Positions 22,816-29,870 of a stretch of DNA of 35,078 bases are shown piece after piece (within the stretch, counting starts at the first letter, position 1; each line of letters begins with the position of its first letter). The translations under genes were made by a program, and so were the position numbers. Source of the DNA: JALYUA01 sp039931865 (GTDB lineage: Bacteria > Acidobacteriota > Thermoanaerobaculia > UBA5066 > Gp7-AA6); assembly GCA_039931865.1 (NCBI GenBank), contig JBDTRB010000027.1, positions 1 to 35,078 on the forward strand, read 5' to 3'. The notes below the pieces were generated by a model, which saw only the letters and a program-made list of their open reading frames with translations, was not told the DNA's origin and searched no databases.

Positions 22816-23948
22816 CCCGAGCCCGCTTCCTCGATCACCGCGAGCGTCTCTTTCGAGGTCCGCCTCCAGGTGAAGCGGCGGATGAACTCGAGGCCCTCCT
22901 CGGAAAGTTCCTTTCGAAGCGACGCGTCCCCGGAGATCCGGTCGAGCGCGTCGCACAGGGACGCTTCGTCCGACGGTGCGGGGAGCAGGATCGCCTTGCC
23001 TCCCGTGCCCTCGCGCATGCCAGGGGTGTCGGCGGTGATCACGGGGGTCCCGGTGGCCTGAGCCTCCATGGTCGTGAGCGAAACGGCTTCGTAGCTGTAG
23101 GGCAGCACGAACGCCTCGGCGGCGTTGTAGAGCAGAAGCAGATCTCCGTCGGGCACATACTCATGATGGGTGAAGTCGTTTCCGAGCCCGAGCTCCCTCG
23201 AGAGCGCGCCGAGATCGTGGTGGACCGTGTTCAACCCGACCACGAGGAGGCGGTGGGGAAGCTTCGGGCGCCGGCGCTTCAGCCTGGCGAACGCCTTCAT
23301 GAGCATCGGGACGTTGCGGCGAGGCGTCATCTTCCCGACGAAGAGGAAAAAAGGGACGTCCTCGCCCACGTACCGCCGGCGGATGTCGGGCAGCCGCGGG
23401 TCCTCTTTCATCGGTCGAAACTCCTCCGGAGGGGCGAGGGGGACGACACGGATCTTTCGCCGGTCGAAACCGAAGCCGGTGACGAGGTCGTTCGCCGCCG
23501 CTTCGTTTCCGGCCAGGACGAGTGTCGCGTGCCGGCCGCTCCACTCGTAGAGCTTCAGATAGGCCTGCGGGACCGTGTACCAGTGAGAGCGGGGGAACTG
23601 CTCGGGGTACAGCTTCAGGGTCGCTTCGAAGATCGTCACGACGGTCCTCCCCCGGGCGACGAGCGGTCTCGAAAAAGAGGGACAGAACAGGACGTCGTCG
23701 GCCGCGGATGGGCCGAACCGCAGATTTTCCCAGACGAGCATCGGCGCCTCGGGCCCGAGGACCCTCTCGCGTATGTTCTCCGGAAGGGAAATGTCGCGCC
23801 GGTCGACGGGCTTCTGCGTGTAGAAGTTGATCTCGTCGAAGCGGCTTCCGACGAGCTCGCGGTCCCAGTACCGGATCACGTTGTACAGGTAACGCCCGAC
23901 TCCCGTGCGCCGGCCGTGGATGCGCCAGCCGTTGATCCCGATCTTCAT
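22812..23948 (-). CDS. GT4-family glycosyltransferase
   Basis: This 378-aa GT-B enzyme has an N-terminal RRTGVGRYLYNVI loop (13-25), a donor domain starting FFLFVGKMTPRRN (200-212), and the E-x7-E pair Glu287/Glu295 in YEAVSLTTMEAQATGTP. Phe/Tyr-rich mid segments (FPRSHWYTVPQAY) are typical of mannosyl- or rhamnosyltransferase-like GT4 members. It is probably retaining and cytoplasmic, acting on a lipid-linked acceptor. It starts at ATG 23948, 34 bp after the C-methyltransferase stop, and overlaps the epimerase gene at its own end. Confidence 0.88.
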   Translation of the reverse strand: MKIGINGWRIHGRRTGVGRYLYNVIRYWDRELVGSRFDEINFYTQKPVDRRDISLPENIRERVLGPEAPMLVWENLRFGPSAADDVLFCPSFSRPLVARGRTVVTIFEATLKLYPEQFPRSHWYTVPQAYLKLYEWSGRHATLVLAGNEAAANDLVTGFGFDRRKIRVVPLAPPEEFRPMKEDPRLPDIRRRYVGEDVPFFLFVGKMTPRRNVPMLMKAFARLKRRRPKLPHRLLVVGLNTVHHDLGALSRELGLGNDFTHHEYVPDGDLLLLYNAAEAFVLPYSYEAVSLTTMEAQATGTPVITADTPGMREGTGGKAILLPAPSDEASLCDALDRISGDASLRKELSEEGLEFIRRFTWRRTSKETLAVIEEAGSG

Positions 23949-23982
23949 TTCGGGGCGGAGCGCGAACGGAGCCCGGGAAGGC

Positions 23983-25269
23983 TCAAGGGTAGATCAGCTC
24001 GCCGGTGAAGCCGCGCGCGCGGAGCTTCGGGACGATCTCGGAAGCGTAGTTCCAGGAAAACAGGATCCCGGCGTCGGGGGGAGGAGAGTCTTCGAACATT
24101 CTCTTCTCCTCGACGATCGGAATGTGTACGCCGGGAAGGTGCTTTCCGATCCGCAGAGGGTTTATCTCGGTGATGTACGCGACCATGTCCGGACCCAGGC
24201 GGCAATAGTTGCTGACGGTGGACGCCTTCGCGGGAGCGCCGATGCCGACGACCCGGCGGCCCGTGGAGGTCAGCCGGTACACCGCGTCGAACAGCGCTCG
24301 CTTCTTTTCCTCAACCGCCCGGGTGAACGCCTCGTGCGTCTCGTTCCGGTAGAGCCCGGCGGCGCTCTCCGCGCGCTCGAGCTCGTCGACCCGGCCGTGG
24401 ATCGGATGCGCCCCGCGCCGGCCCGCAAAAACGGTGATGGACCCGCCGTAGACATCGGACCGCTCGACGTCGAAGATCTCCATCTCGTAGCGTGAGAAGA
24501 GCTCGCGGAGCGGCCGCAGCGAGTAATAGCGCAGGTGCTGGTGGAAGACGTTGTCGTAGTGGCGCCGCTCGAGGGTGTCGAGCCAGTACTGCGAGTCGGT
24601 CGCGAAGATGCCGCCTTCAGAAAGCAGAACGCCGACACCTTCCATCACGCCCGCGAGGTCGGCGATGTGCGCAAAGCAGCCGGCGGCGGATATCGCATCC
24701 GCGGGACCGTAGTCCTCGAGGACCTTTTCGGCGGTCGGGCGGTTGAAGAACGCGTGAAGCGTCGGAATCCCGGCCTGGTTCGCGATCCGGACCGGGTCGC
24801 CCGCGGGGTCCACTCCGAGGAAGCGGACCCCGCTCGGCACGTATCCCTGGAGGAGGGTGCCGTCGTTCGAGCCTATGTCGACCGCGAAAGACTTTTCGTC
24901 GAGCCCGGACCGCCGCACGAGGTTGACGGCGAGCGCCTGGAGGTGCGCGGTCGCCGTCGCCGTCGTGCCGCTTAAGAACGGGAAATTCCTGTAGACGATT
25001 CGCGGAGGGACCGTGTATCCGAGCTGAGTCAGGCCGCACTCGGAGCAGTGGTGGAGCTGCATCGGGTAGAAGGTCTCCGGCCGGTTCAACTCCGCAGGAG
25101 TCAGCAGGAGATCCCCGACGGGCTGGTGTCCCAGGTCGAGGCCGGGCGTCGTCTTCGCCTGGCAGATCTGGCAGCGGACTATGGCCCTTCGGGACGTCCC
25201 CTGTTTTCGAGGCGCGAGACCGCGGCTGACGGCGGGAAGCTCCGCTTCGATGCGCCCGGGACCGTTCAC
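23983..25269 (-). CDS. Sugar C-methyltransferase (zinc-binding, TylC3/EvaC type)
   Basis: This 428-aa three-domain enzyme has an N-terminal zinc site (Cys33, Cys36, Cys75, Cys78), a class I SAM domain with VDIGSNDGTLL (130-140), and the C-terminal domain of NDP-sugar C-methyltransferases (GIGAPAKASTVSNYC then PGVHIPI). Related enzymes TylC3, EvaC and NovU add a methyl to carbon next to the keto group of NDP-4-ketodeoxysugars. GTG 25269 is preferred because it overlaps the TGA of the PLP-enzyme gene (GTGA, 25266-25269); the frame remains open to 25341. Coupling to a PLP sugar enzyme supports a role in branched deoxysugar synthesis. Confidence 0.85.
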   Translation of the reverse strand: MNGPGRIEAELPAVSRGLAPRKQGTSRRAIVRCQICQAKTTPGLDLGHQPVGDLLLTPAELNRPETFYPMQLHHCSECGLTQLGYTVPPRIVYRNFPFLSGTTATATAHLQALAVNLVRRSGLDEKSFAVDIGSNDGTLLQGYVPSGVRFLGVDPAGDPVRIANQAGIPTLHAFFNRPTAEKVLEDYGPADAISAAGCFAHIADLAGVMEGVGVLLSEGGIFATDSQYWLDTLERRHYDNVFHQHLRYYSLRPLRELFSRYEMEIFDVERSDVYGGSITVFAGRRGAHPIHGRVDELERAESAAGLYRNETHEAFTRAVEEKKRALFDAVYRLTSTGRRVVGIGAPAKASTVSNYCRLGPDMVAYITEINPLRIGKHLPGVHIPIVEEKRMFEDSPPPDAGILFSWNYASEIVPKLRARGFTGELIYP

Positions 25270-26489
25270 AAACCGCGGAAGAATTCCGCGAAACACTCCG
25301 CCACGTAATCGACGTCTTCGTCGCTCATCCATGGATGGCATCCGACGTAAAAAGCCGTTCTGTTGAGCGAAGCGGCGACGGGGTACCGCGGTTCGAGGTC
25401 TCCGAACAGCTTGCGGTAGATCGGCTGGTTGATGAGCGGCAGGAGGTAGCGCGTCTCGATCGAGCGGTCCTCGAGATGGCGGATGAGATCGTCGCGCGTG
25501 ATGCGCGGGTCGAGAATCCGCAGAGGGAAGAACATCGGGAGATGCTCCGCCTCCGGCCGCGGGCGCGGGAGCTGAAGCAGATGCGCCCAGGGCGCGAGGC
25601 CGCGTGTCAACCGGGCCACGACCGCCTGACGCCGGGCCGTCGTCTCCTCCCGGCGCTCGAGCTCGGCGACGCCGAGCGCCGCTTCCATCTCGGTCGCGCG
25701 AAAGCTGTGGCCGAGCCGGACGAACGAAAAGCGGCTGCGGGCGACCTCCAGGAGGGAATCGCCCTCCATGCCCTGGTCGTCGTCGATACGCGTATAAAGC
25801 GAGTCCCGCCCGTGATTCATGATGCTCTTGAGCAGCACTTCGATCTCGGGGTCGTCGGTGACGCAGAGCCCTCCGACGCCGGTCGTGATCAGGTGCGCGA
25901 TGTAGGTGGAAAAGCAGGCGACGTCCCCGAACGAGCCGACCGGGCGTCCCTTGTAGCGCACGAACATCGCTTCCGCGGAGTCCTCGATCACGCGCAGCCG
26001 GCGCCGGCGGGCGATCTCGAGGATCGGGTCCATGTCACACGGAAGTCCCGCGACGTGGACGGGAATGATCGCGCGCGTGCGCGGAGTGATGTGCCGCTCG
26101 ATCTGCGCGGGGTCGATCTCGTAGAACTCCGGATCGACGTCGACGAACACGGGCTTCAGACCGTTGTAGAGAACGACGTTCGATGTCGCGATGAACGTGA
26201 CGGCGGGCACCAGCACTTCGTCCCCGTCCGCCCAGCCGCCGATCTCCTTCAACGCCTGCACCGCGATCTGGAGGGCGCTCGTCCCGCTGCTGCACATGAG
26301 GGCGTAACGGCGGTCGTGCGCCGCCGCGATCATCCGCTCGAAGCGGTCCGTCATCGGTCCCGCCGAGAGGCGATTGCTGTCGAGGACCTCGCCAACGAGC
26401 TCCCTGCCGCGGTCGCTGATCTGGCAGCCGCCGATCCCGATCTGCGGACGTCCCGCGGTCAGGGGAAGCCCGCGGGGAGCGTTTTGCAC
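25266..26489 (-). CDS. DegT/DnrJ-fold PLP sugar enzyme with His instead of Lys
   Basis: This 407-aa fold-type I PLP enzyme matches sugar aminotransferases (GTSALQIAV phosphate loop at 69-77, PAVTFIATSN, Asp170 for the pyridine nitrogen). The residue that should be the PLP-binding lysine is His199 in STYIAHLITTGVGG. Lys-to-His at this place is known in ColD (GDP-4-keto-6-deoxymannose 3-dehydratase) and RfbH (E1), which remove the C3 hydroxyl rather than transaminate. A 3-dehydratase role is therefore inferred. The GTG start at 26489 has no Shine-Dalgarno sequence and lies about 3 nt from a predicted transcription start. It is first in the operon to 20978. Confidence 0.8.
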   Translation of the reverse strand: MQNAPRGLPLTAGRPQIGIGGCQISDRGRELVGEVLDSNRLSAGPMTDRFERMIAAAHDRRYALMCSSGTSALQIAVQALKEIGGWADGDEVLVPAVTFIATSNVVLYNGLKPVFVDVDPEFYEIDPAQIERHITPRTRAIIPVHVAGLPCDMDPILEIARRRRLRVIEDSAEAMFVRYKGRPVGSFGDVACFSTYIAHLITTGVGGLCVTDDPEIEVLLKSIMNHGRDSLYTRIDDDQGMEGDSLLEVARSRFSFVRLGHSFRATEMEAALGVAELERREETTARRQAVVARLTRGLAPWAHLLQLPRPRPEAEHLPMFFPLRILDPRITRDDLIRHLEDRSIETRYLLPLINQPIYRKLFGDLEPRYPVAASLNRTAFYVGCHPWMSDEDVDYVAECFAEFFRGL

Positions 26490-26498
26490 GGTGCGCGA

Positions 26499-26527
26499 AG
26501 ACTAGGACCGCGCCCCGGGTCTGTCAA
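26499..26527 (-). promoter_or_regulatory. Candidate sigma70-type promoter with perfect -35
   Basis: On the minus strand, TTGACA (26527-26522, six of six) is followed after 17 nt by TAGTCT (26504-26499, three of six). Transcription would start near 26492, leaving a 3-nt leader before GTG 26489. It lies in the 56-bp divergent gap. Confidence 0.5.
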
Positions 26528-26545
26528 GTTACGATCCCCTCACGC

Positions 26546-27619
26546 ATGAGTCGCGGAGAGCCGCTCGCCGTGACGATCGCCGGTGCCGGCCTCATGGGGC
26601 GATGGCACGCGCGGTACGCGGCGAAAGCGGGCGCGCGCATCGCCGCGATCGTCGATCCCGACCTCGCCGCGGGTCATGCGCTCGCGCGCCGTTTTCCCGG
26701 CGCCGCCGTGTGCGCGACTCTCGAGGAATCCTTTCGAGGTCCGTCCGATGCCGTTCACGTGTGCGGCCCCCCGGCGACTCACGAGGCGTCGGTCCGCGCG
26801 GCTCTCGAAGCGGGCCGGCACGTGCTCGTAGAGAAGCCGCTCGCGCCCGCGGCGGACGCCGCCCGGCGGCTCCTCGAACTCGCGAAGCGGCGCGGACGGA
26901 TCCTGTCGGCGGTCCACCAGTTCCCGTTCCAGCGCGGAGCCAGAGAGCTTGCGAGAAAGCGGGAGCGGCTCGGAATGATCGTGCGGCTCGATTTCCTTCT
27001 CTGCTCCGCGGGCGGGACCGGGCTCTCGCCGGAAGACGCGCGGGAATCCCTCCTCGCGACCCTGTCGCATCCCGTATCGCTGTTCCGGCTCTGCCTCGCC
27101 AAAACGCCGAACGTGTCCGAGTGGACCGTCGCCCATACGGCTGCCGGCGACGTCGCGCTCTCGGCCGCGTGCGGGGAGGCGAGCCTCGGGGTGTTCCTGA
27201 CTCACCGGGGACGCCCGACCCGGTGCCGGCTCGACGTGCTCGGGTCCAGGGCGTCGGCGCACCTCGACCTCTTCCACGGGTTCTCCGTGGTCGAGCGGCG
27301 GCGCGTGTCCCGCCTCTCGAAGGCCGCCGCTCCGCTCCGCTCCGGCGCAGGGATCCTCGGAACGGCGGCGGCGAATCTGGCGTGGCGCGCGGCGCACCGG
27401 GAACCCGCGTTCCCCGGACTCCCCGCTCTGGTGCGCGCTTTCTACGGCGCAATCCAGGGAGGCGGTGTATCCCCGGTCTCCTCCGATGAGATTCTCGACG
27501 CCGCGTTGCTCGTCGACCGCGTGCGGCGCGAGGCGGAAAAAAGCGAAAGAGAAAGCGAAAGCGAAAGCGAAAGCGCAACCGATCTCACCGGGAAGCGCGG
27601 TCCGGATCCTTCTTTCTGA
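26546..27619 (+). CDS. Gfo/Idh/MocA-family oxidoreductase
   Basis: This 357-aa NAD(P)-dependent oxidoreductase has the Rossmann motif IAGAGLMG (11-18) and VEKP with Glu96-Lys97-Pro98. The C-terminal substrate domain has SHPVSLFRL at the usual catalytic His place. A low-complexity SERESESESESA tail is encoded by a GAAAGC hexanucleotide repeat at 27543-27575. No Shine-Dalgarno sequence precedes ATG 26546, and a weak TACGAT box lies only 10 nt upstream, so the message may be leaderless. It is a single-gene unit divergent from the PLP enzyme. Its 3' end overlaps the convergent methyltransferase by 35 bp. The substrate is unknown, perhaps an NDP-ketosugar. Confidence 0.85.
   Translation: MSRGEPLAVTIAGAGLMGRWHARYAAKAGARIAAIVDPDLAAGHALARRFPGAAVCATLEESFRGPSDAVHVCGPPATHEASVRAALEAGRHVLVEKPLAPAADAARRLLELAKRRGRILSAVHQFPFQRGARELARKRERLGMIVRLDFLLCSAGGTGLSPEDARESLLATLSHPVSLFRLCLAKTPNVSEWTVAHTAAGDVALSAACGEASLGVFLTHRGRPTRCRLDVLGSRASAHLDLFHGFSVVERRRVSRLSKAAAPLRSGAGILGTAAANLAWRAAHREPAFPGLPALVRAFYGAIQGGGVSPVSSDEILDAALLVDRVRREAEKSERESESESESATDLTGKRGPDPSF
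27543..27575 (+). repeat. GAAAGC hexanucleotide microsatellite in a coding end
   Basis: About five near-perfect GAAAGC/GAAAGA units encode alternating Ser and Glu at the end of the Gfo/Idh protein. Whole-unit changes would keep the frame, so length variation would be tolerated. Confidence 0.7.
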
Positions 27620-28664
27620 GCACGAGGACCCACTCCGGAGCCAGGCGGCGAAGGAGAGCGCGACCGGCGCGAAAGCGTTTCGCGAGCCGGTAGGCGGAGA
27701 GCGCGAGCGCGCGGGAAGGAGACAGCGCGCGCGTCTCTTCGTCCGAGAGGTCGGGCAGAAAAAACTCGGTACCGACTTCCCCGCCCACACGCAAACGGGG
27801 GCCGCGGGTCAGGCGCCGCAGCTCGCCGTGCGAACGCAGGCGGATCTGCTCGAAGCTCGCGCCGCGCCGGGCCCGGACGTACGCCGCCTGCCAACCGCGC
27901 GGGAGGAACCCGACGCCCCATAGCGCGACGTGCGGCTCACGCGTGACCGAGAACCGGTTGACCGCGCTGACGAGCACCACCCCCCCGGGACGAAGCACCC
28001 GGAGGCATTCCGCAAGAAAGGCCGCGGCGTCCGAGACGAACTCGAGGGTGGCAATCGAGACGACCGCGTCGAACGACGCATCCGGAAACGGCAGGTTCTC
28101 GCCGCCGCAGCATGCGAGCGCCGGCTCGGGCTCTCCCGAGTCCCGGAGCCGCCGGCGCGCGACGTGGAGCCAGCGCATCGCGGCATCGGTGCCGATGACG
28201 TGGACGCCTCCGGACAAAAAGCCGGCGGCGGTCGCGAGGAGGTTTCCGGTGCCGGTGCCGATCTCGAGGACGTTCCGGACCCGCGCCCGGTCCGCCGCAG
28301 CCAGCGCCGAGAGCGTTCGCCGCGCCCTCTCCTCGCCCGTGAGCGCTGTTTCGACGAACTTCTCGCGGAGCGCCGCGGGCGTCTCGTCGCTAAGGCCCCA
28401 GTAGCGCCGGAGCAGATCCCGGAACGAAAGGCCGTCCGGCATCTCGAGAATCTTTCGCGTTCGGGCGAGATCCTCTTCGACCGAGAGATAAGGATCCGGC
28501 GCGAGCCGGAAATCCGGGATTCCGGCGATGACGGGAAATCGGAGGGAGCACGCGCCGCACCGGAACGAGTCCGCGTCGGCGCCGAGCTCCCCATGGCAAC
28601 GGGGGCAGACGAAGGAGACGCCGGCGAGGGACGCGAGCAGGGAGGCGGGCGCCTCCCGCGTCAC
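27585..28664 (-). CDS. Zinc-ribbon SAM-dependent methyltransferase
   Basis: This 359-aa protein has an N-terminal zinc ribbon (Cys20, Cys23, Cys36, Cys39) followed by FPVIAGIPDFR, then a class I SAM domain with VLEIGTGTG (132-140), the FDAVVSIATLEFV motif IV and LRPGGVVLVSAVNR. A C-terminal basic helical region may contact membrane or lipid. The same N-terminal layout appears in the broken gene at 17072, so the two are probably paralogues. The GTG start at 28664 overlaps the radical SAM stop (GTGA). The target is likely a sugar or glycolipid intermediate, but nothing in the sequence fixes it. Confidence 0.85.
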   Translation of the reverse strand: MTREAPASLLASLAGVSFVCPRCHGELGADADSFRCGACSLRFPVIAGIPDFRLAPDPYLSVEEDLARTRKILEMPDGLSFRDLLRRYWGLSDETPAALREKFVETALTGEERARRTLSALAAADRARVRNVLEIGTGTGNLLATAAGFLSGGVHVIGTDAAMRWLHVARRRLRDSGEPEPALACCGGENLPFPDASFDAVVSIATLEFVSDAAAFLAECLRVLRPGGVVLVSAVNRFSVTREPHVALWGVGFLPRGWQAAYVRARRGASFEQIRLRSHGELRRLTRGPRLRVGGEVGTEFFLPDLSDEETRALSPSRALALSAYRLAKRFRAGRALLRRLAPEWVLVLRKKDPDRASR

Positions 28665-29746
28665 GACGAGACGGTGGTCAGCGCCTGCTGTTTGCGGTTG
28701 TACTCCGCTTCCGAATCAGCCTTCTCCCACACCCGCGCTCCGGCGGCGGCCTTCGCGAGCTCGAGCGGCTGAAAGACGACGCTCGGCCACAGGAAGACTT
28801 CATTCGTGCAGTGGCACATCCGCGCGCGGATGCTGGCACGGAGGGCCTCCGCCTCGGGCGAGTCCCAGATCTCGAAGAACGACTTCTGCCGCAGGTTGCC
28901 GAGCGGCGGGTGGTTCTCGCAGACGCTCACGTCGCCATTCGCATAAACCACGCCCGTCAGGTTCCCCGCCGTGCACGGCACGATCTGCCGGTCGGCCTCG
29001 ATCGTCTTCACCTTGGCCCACTGCAGCATCGGCTCGACGATCCCGCCGAACCGGCCCTCCTCGCGATCCTTCCACACGGACGCGGAATATCGGTAGAGCT
29101 CCTGGTAGCGCGCGAGCGCCGGCCCGGCGAGGCCCGGATTCTTGCGGTCTCCGCGGATCACCGCCAGGTTGTGATGGTCCATCGCGGGACAGCGGTCGTG
29201 CAGAAACTTCGTGAGCTGCCGCAGCTCGTCGATGTTCTCGTTGGTCGCGGTGCCGATCGAGTGAATCCGCAACCGCGGATCTTCGCTCTGAATCGCCGCG
29301 AGCCGCTCGTATGTGGCCATCGCGCGGTAGAACGACTCCGGGTTGCCCCGGAAACGGTTGTGGTACTCGGGCATCCCGTCGAGCGAGATCTCGCACACAA
29401 AGAGATCGAGGGTCTTCAACTCCAGGACTTCGCGGATCTGGACCTCGGTCTTCTCGGTGAAGAAGCCGCTCGTCGGAACGTAGATCTGACGGACGCCGTT
29501 GTTCCGAACGAAGAGTCCGCACACCTTCGCAAAATCCGGGCGGATGAACGGCTCGCCGCCGGACAGGTTCAGGTTTTCGAAGGGGCCGAGCTCGAGAGAC
29601 AGCTTCTCGAACTCCTCGATTGAGAGGTCGTCCCGCTTGTTCAGGCTGCGCCAGTAGAAGCAGTGCTCGCACGTCAGATTGCAGATCGAGTTCATGAACA
29701 CGATCAGGAAAGGCGGCGTCTGACGCTTCTGGTGGTGAAGCGCCAT
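28661..29746 (-). CDS. Radical SAM protein with SPASM-like C-terminus
   Basis: This 361-aa enzyme has the 4Fe-4S motif Cys22-x3-Cys26-x2-Cys29 (CNLTCEHC) and SGGEP (62-66) for SAM binding. The C-terminal region carries Cys258, Cys276, Cys311 and Cys313, plus the GNLRQKSFFEIW segment typical of SPASM or twitch auxiliary clusters. Such proteins modify peptides, sugars or lipids by radical chemistry. ATG 29746 is chosen over the open frame to 30349, which crosses the divergent gene. It is coupled to a methyltransferase, so it probably modifies the same glycan or a linked molecule. No precursor peptide gene is seen nearby. Confidence 0.85.
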   Translation of the reverse strand: MALHHQKRQTPPFLIVFMNSICNLTCEHCFYWRSLNKRDDLSIEEFEKLSLELGPFENLNLSGGEPFIRPDFAKVCGLFVRNNGVRQIYVPTSGFFTEKTEVQIREVLELKTLDLFVCEISLDGMPEYHNRFRGNPESFYRAMATYERLAAIQSEDPRLRIHSIGTATNENIDELRQLTKFLHDRCPAMDHHNLAVIRGDRKNPGLAGPALARYQELYRYSASVWKDREEGRFGGIVEPMLQWAKVKTIEADRQIVPCTAGNLTGVVYANGDVSVCENHPPLGNLRQKSFFEIWDSPEAEALRASIRARMCHCTNEVFLWPSVVFQPLELAKAAAGARVWEKADSEAEYNRKQQALTTVSS

Positions 29747-29824
29747 GCGCGAGAGACGAACGTGGCGAGCCAGGCGGGAAGAAATGGCGAAGAACCTCGA
29801 TTCGATCGTAGCCGCAGCGAGAAA

Positions 29825-29853
29825 TTGGCGCAAGGCGCGAAAGCCTGTATCGT
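29825..29853 (+). promoter_or_regulatory. Weak candidate promoter for the membrane glycosyltransferase
   Basis: TTGGCG (29825-29830) and TATCGT (29848-29853) are 17 nt apart, each four of six to consensus. A start near 29860 would fit translation from ATG 29871. This is pattern evidence only. Confidence 0.25.
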
Positions 29854-29870
29854 TCGCCGAATTGCGGCCG

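Noticed and set aside
27543..27575. Phase-variation tract
   Set aside because: The repeat unit is six bases, so unit changes keep the frame and cannot switch the gene off.
29744..29870. Start of the membrane glycosyltransferase at ATG 29745 or 29784
   Set aside because: The first overlaps the divergent start codon. The second is possible but leaves almost no promoter space; ATG 29871 is preferred with moderate confidence.
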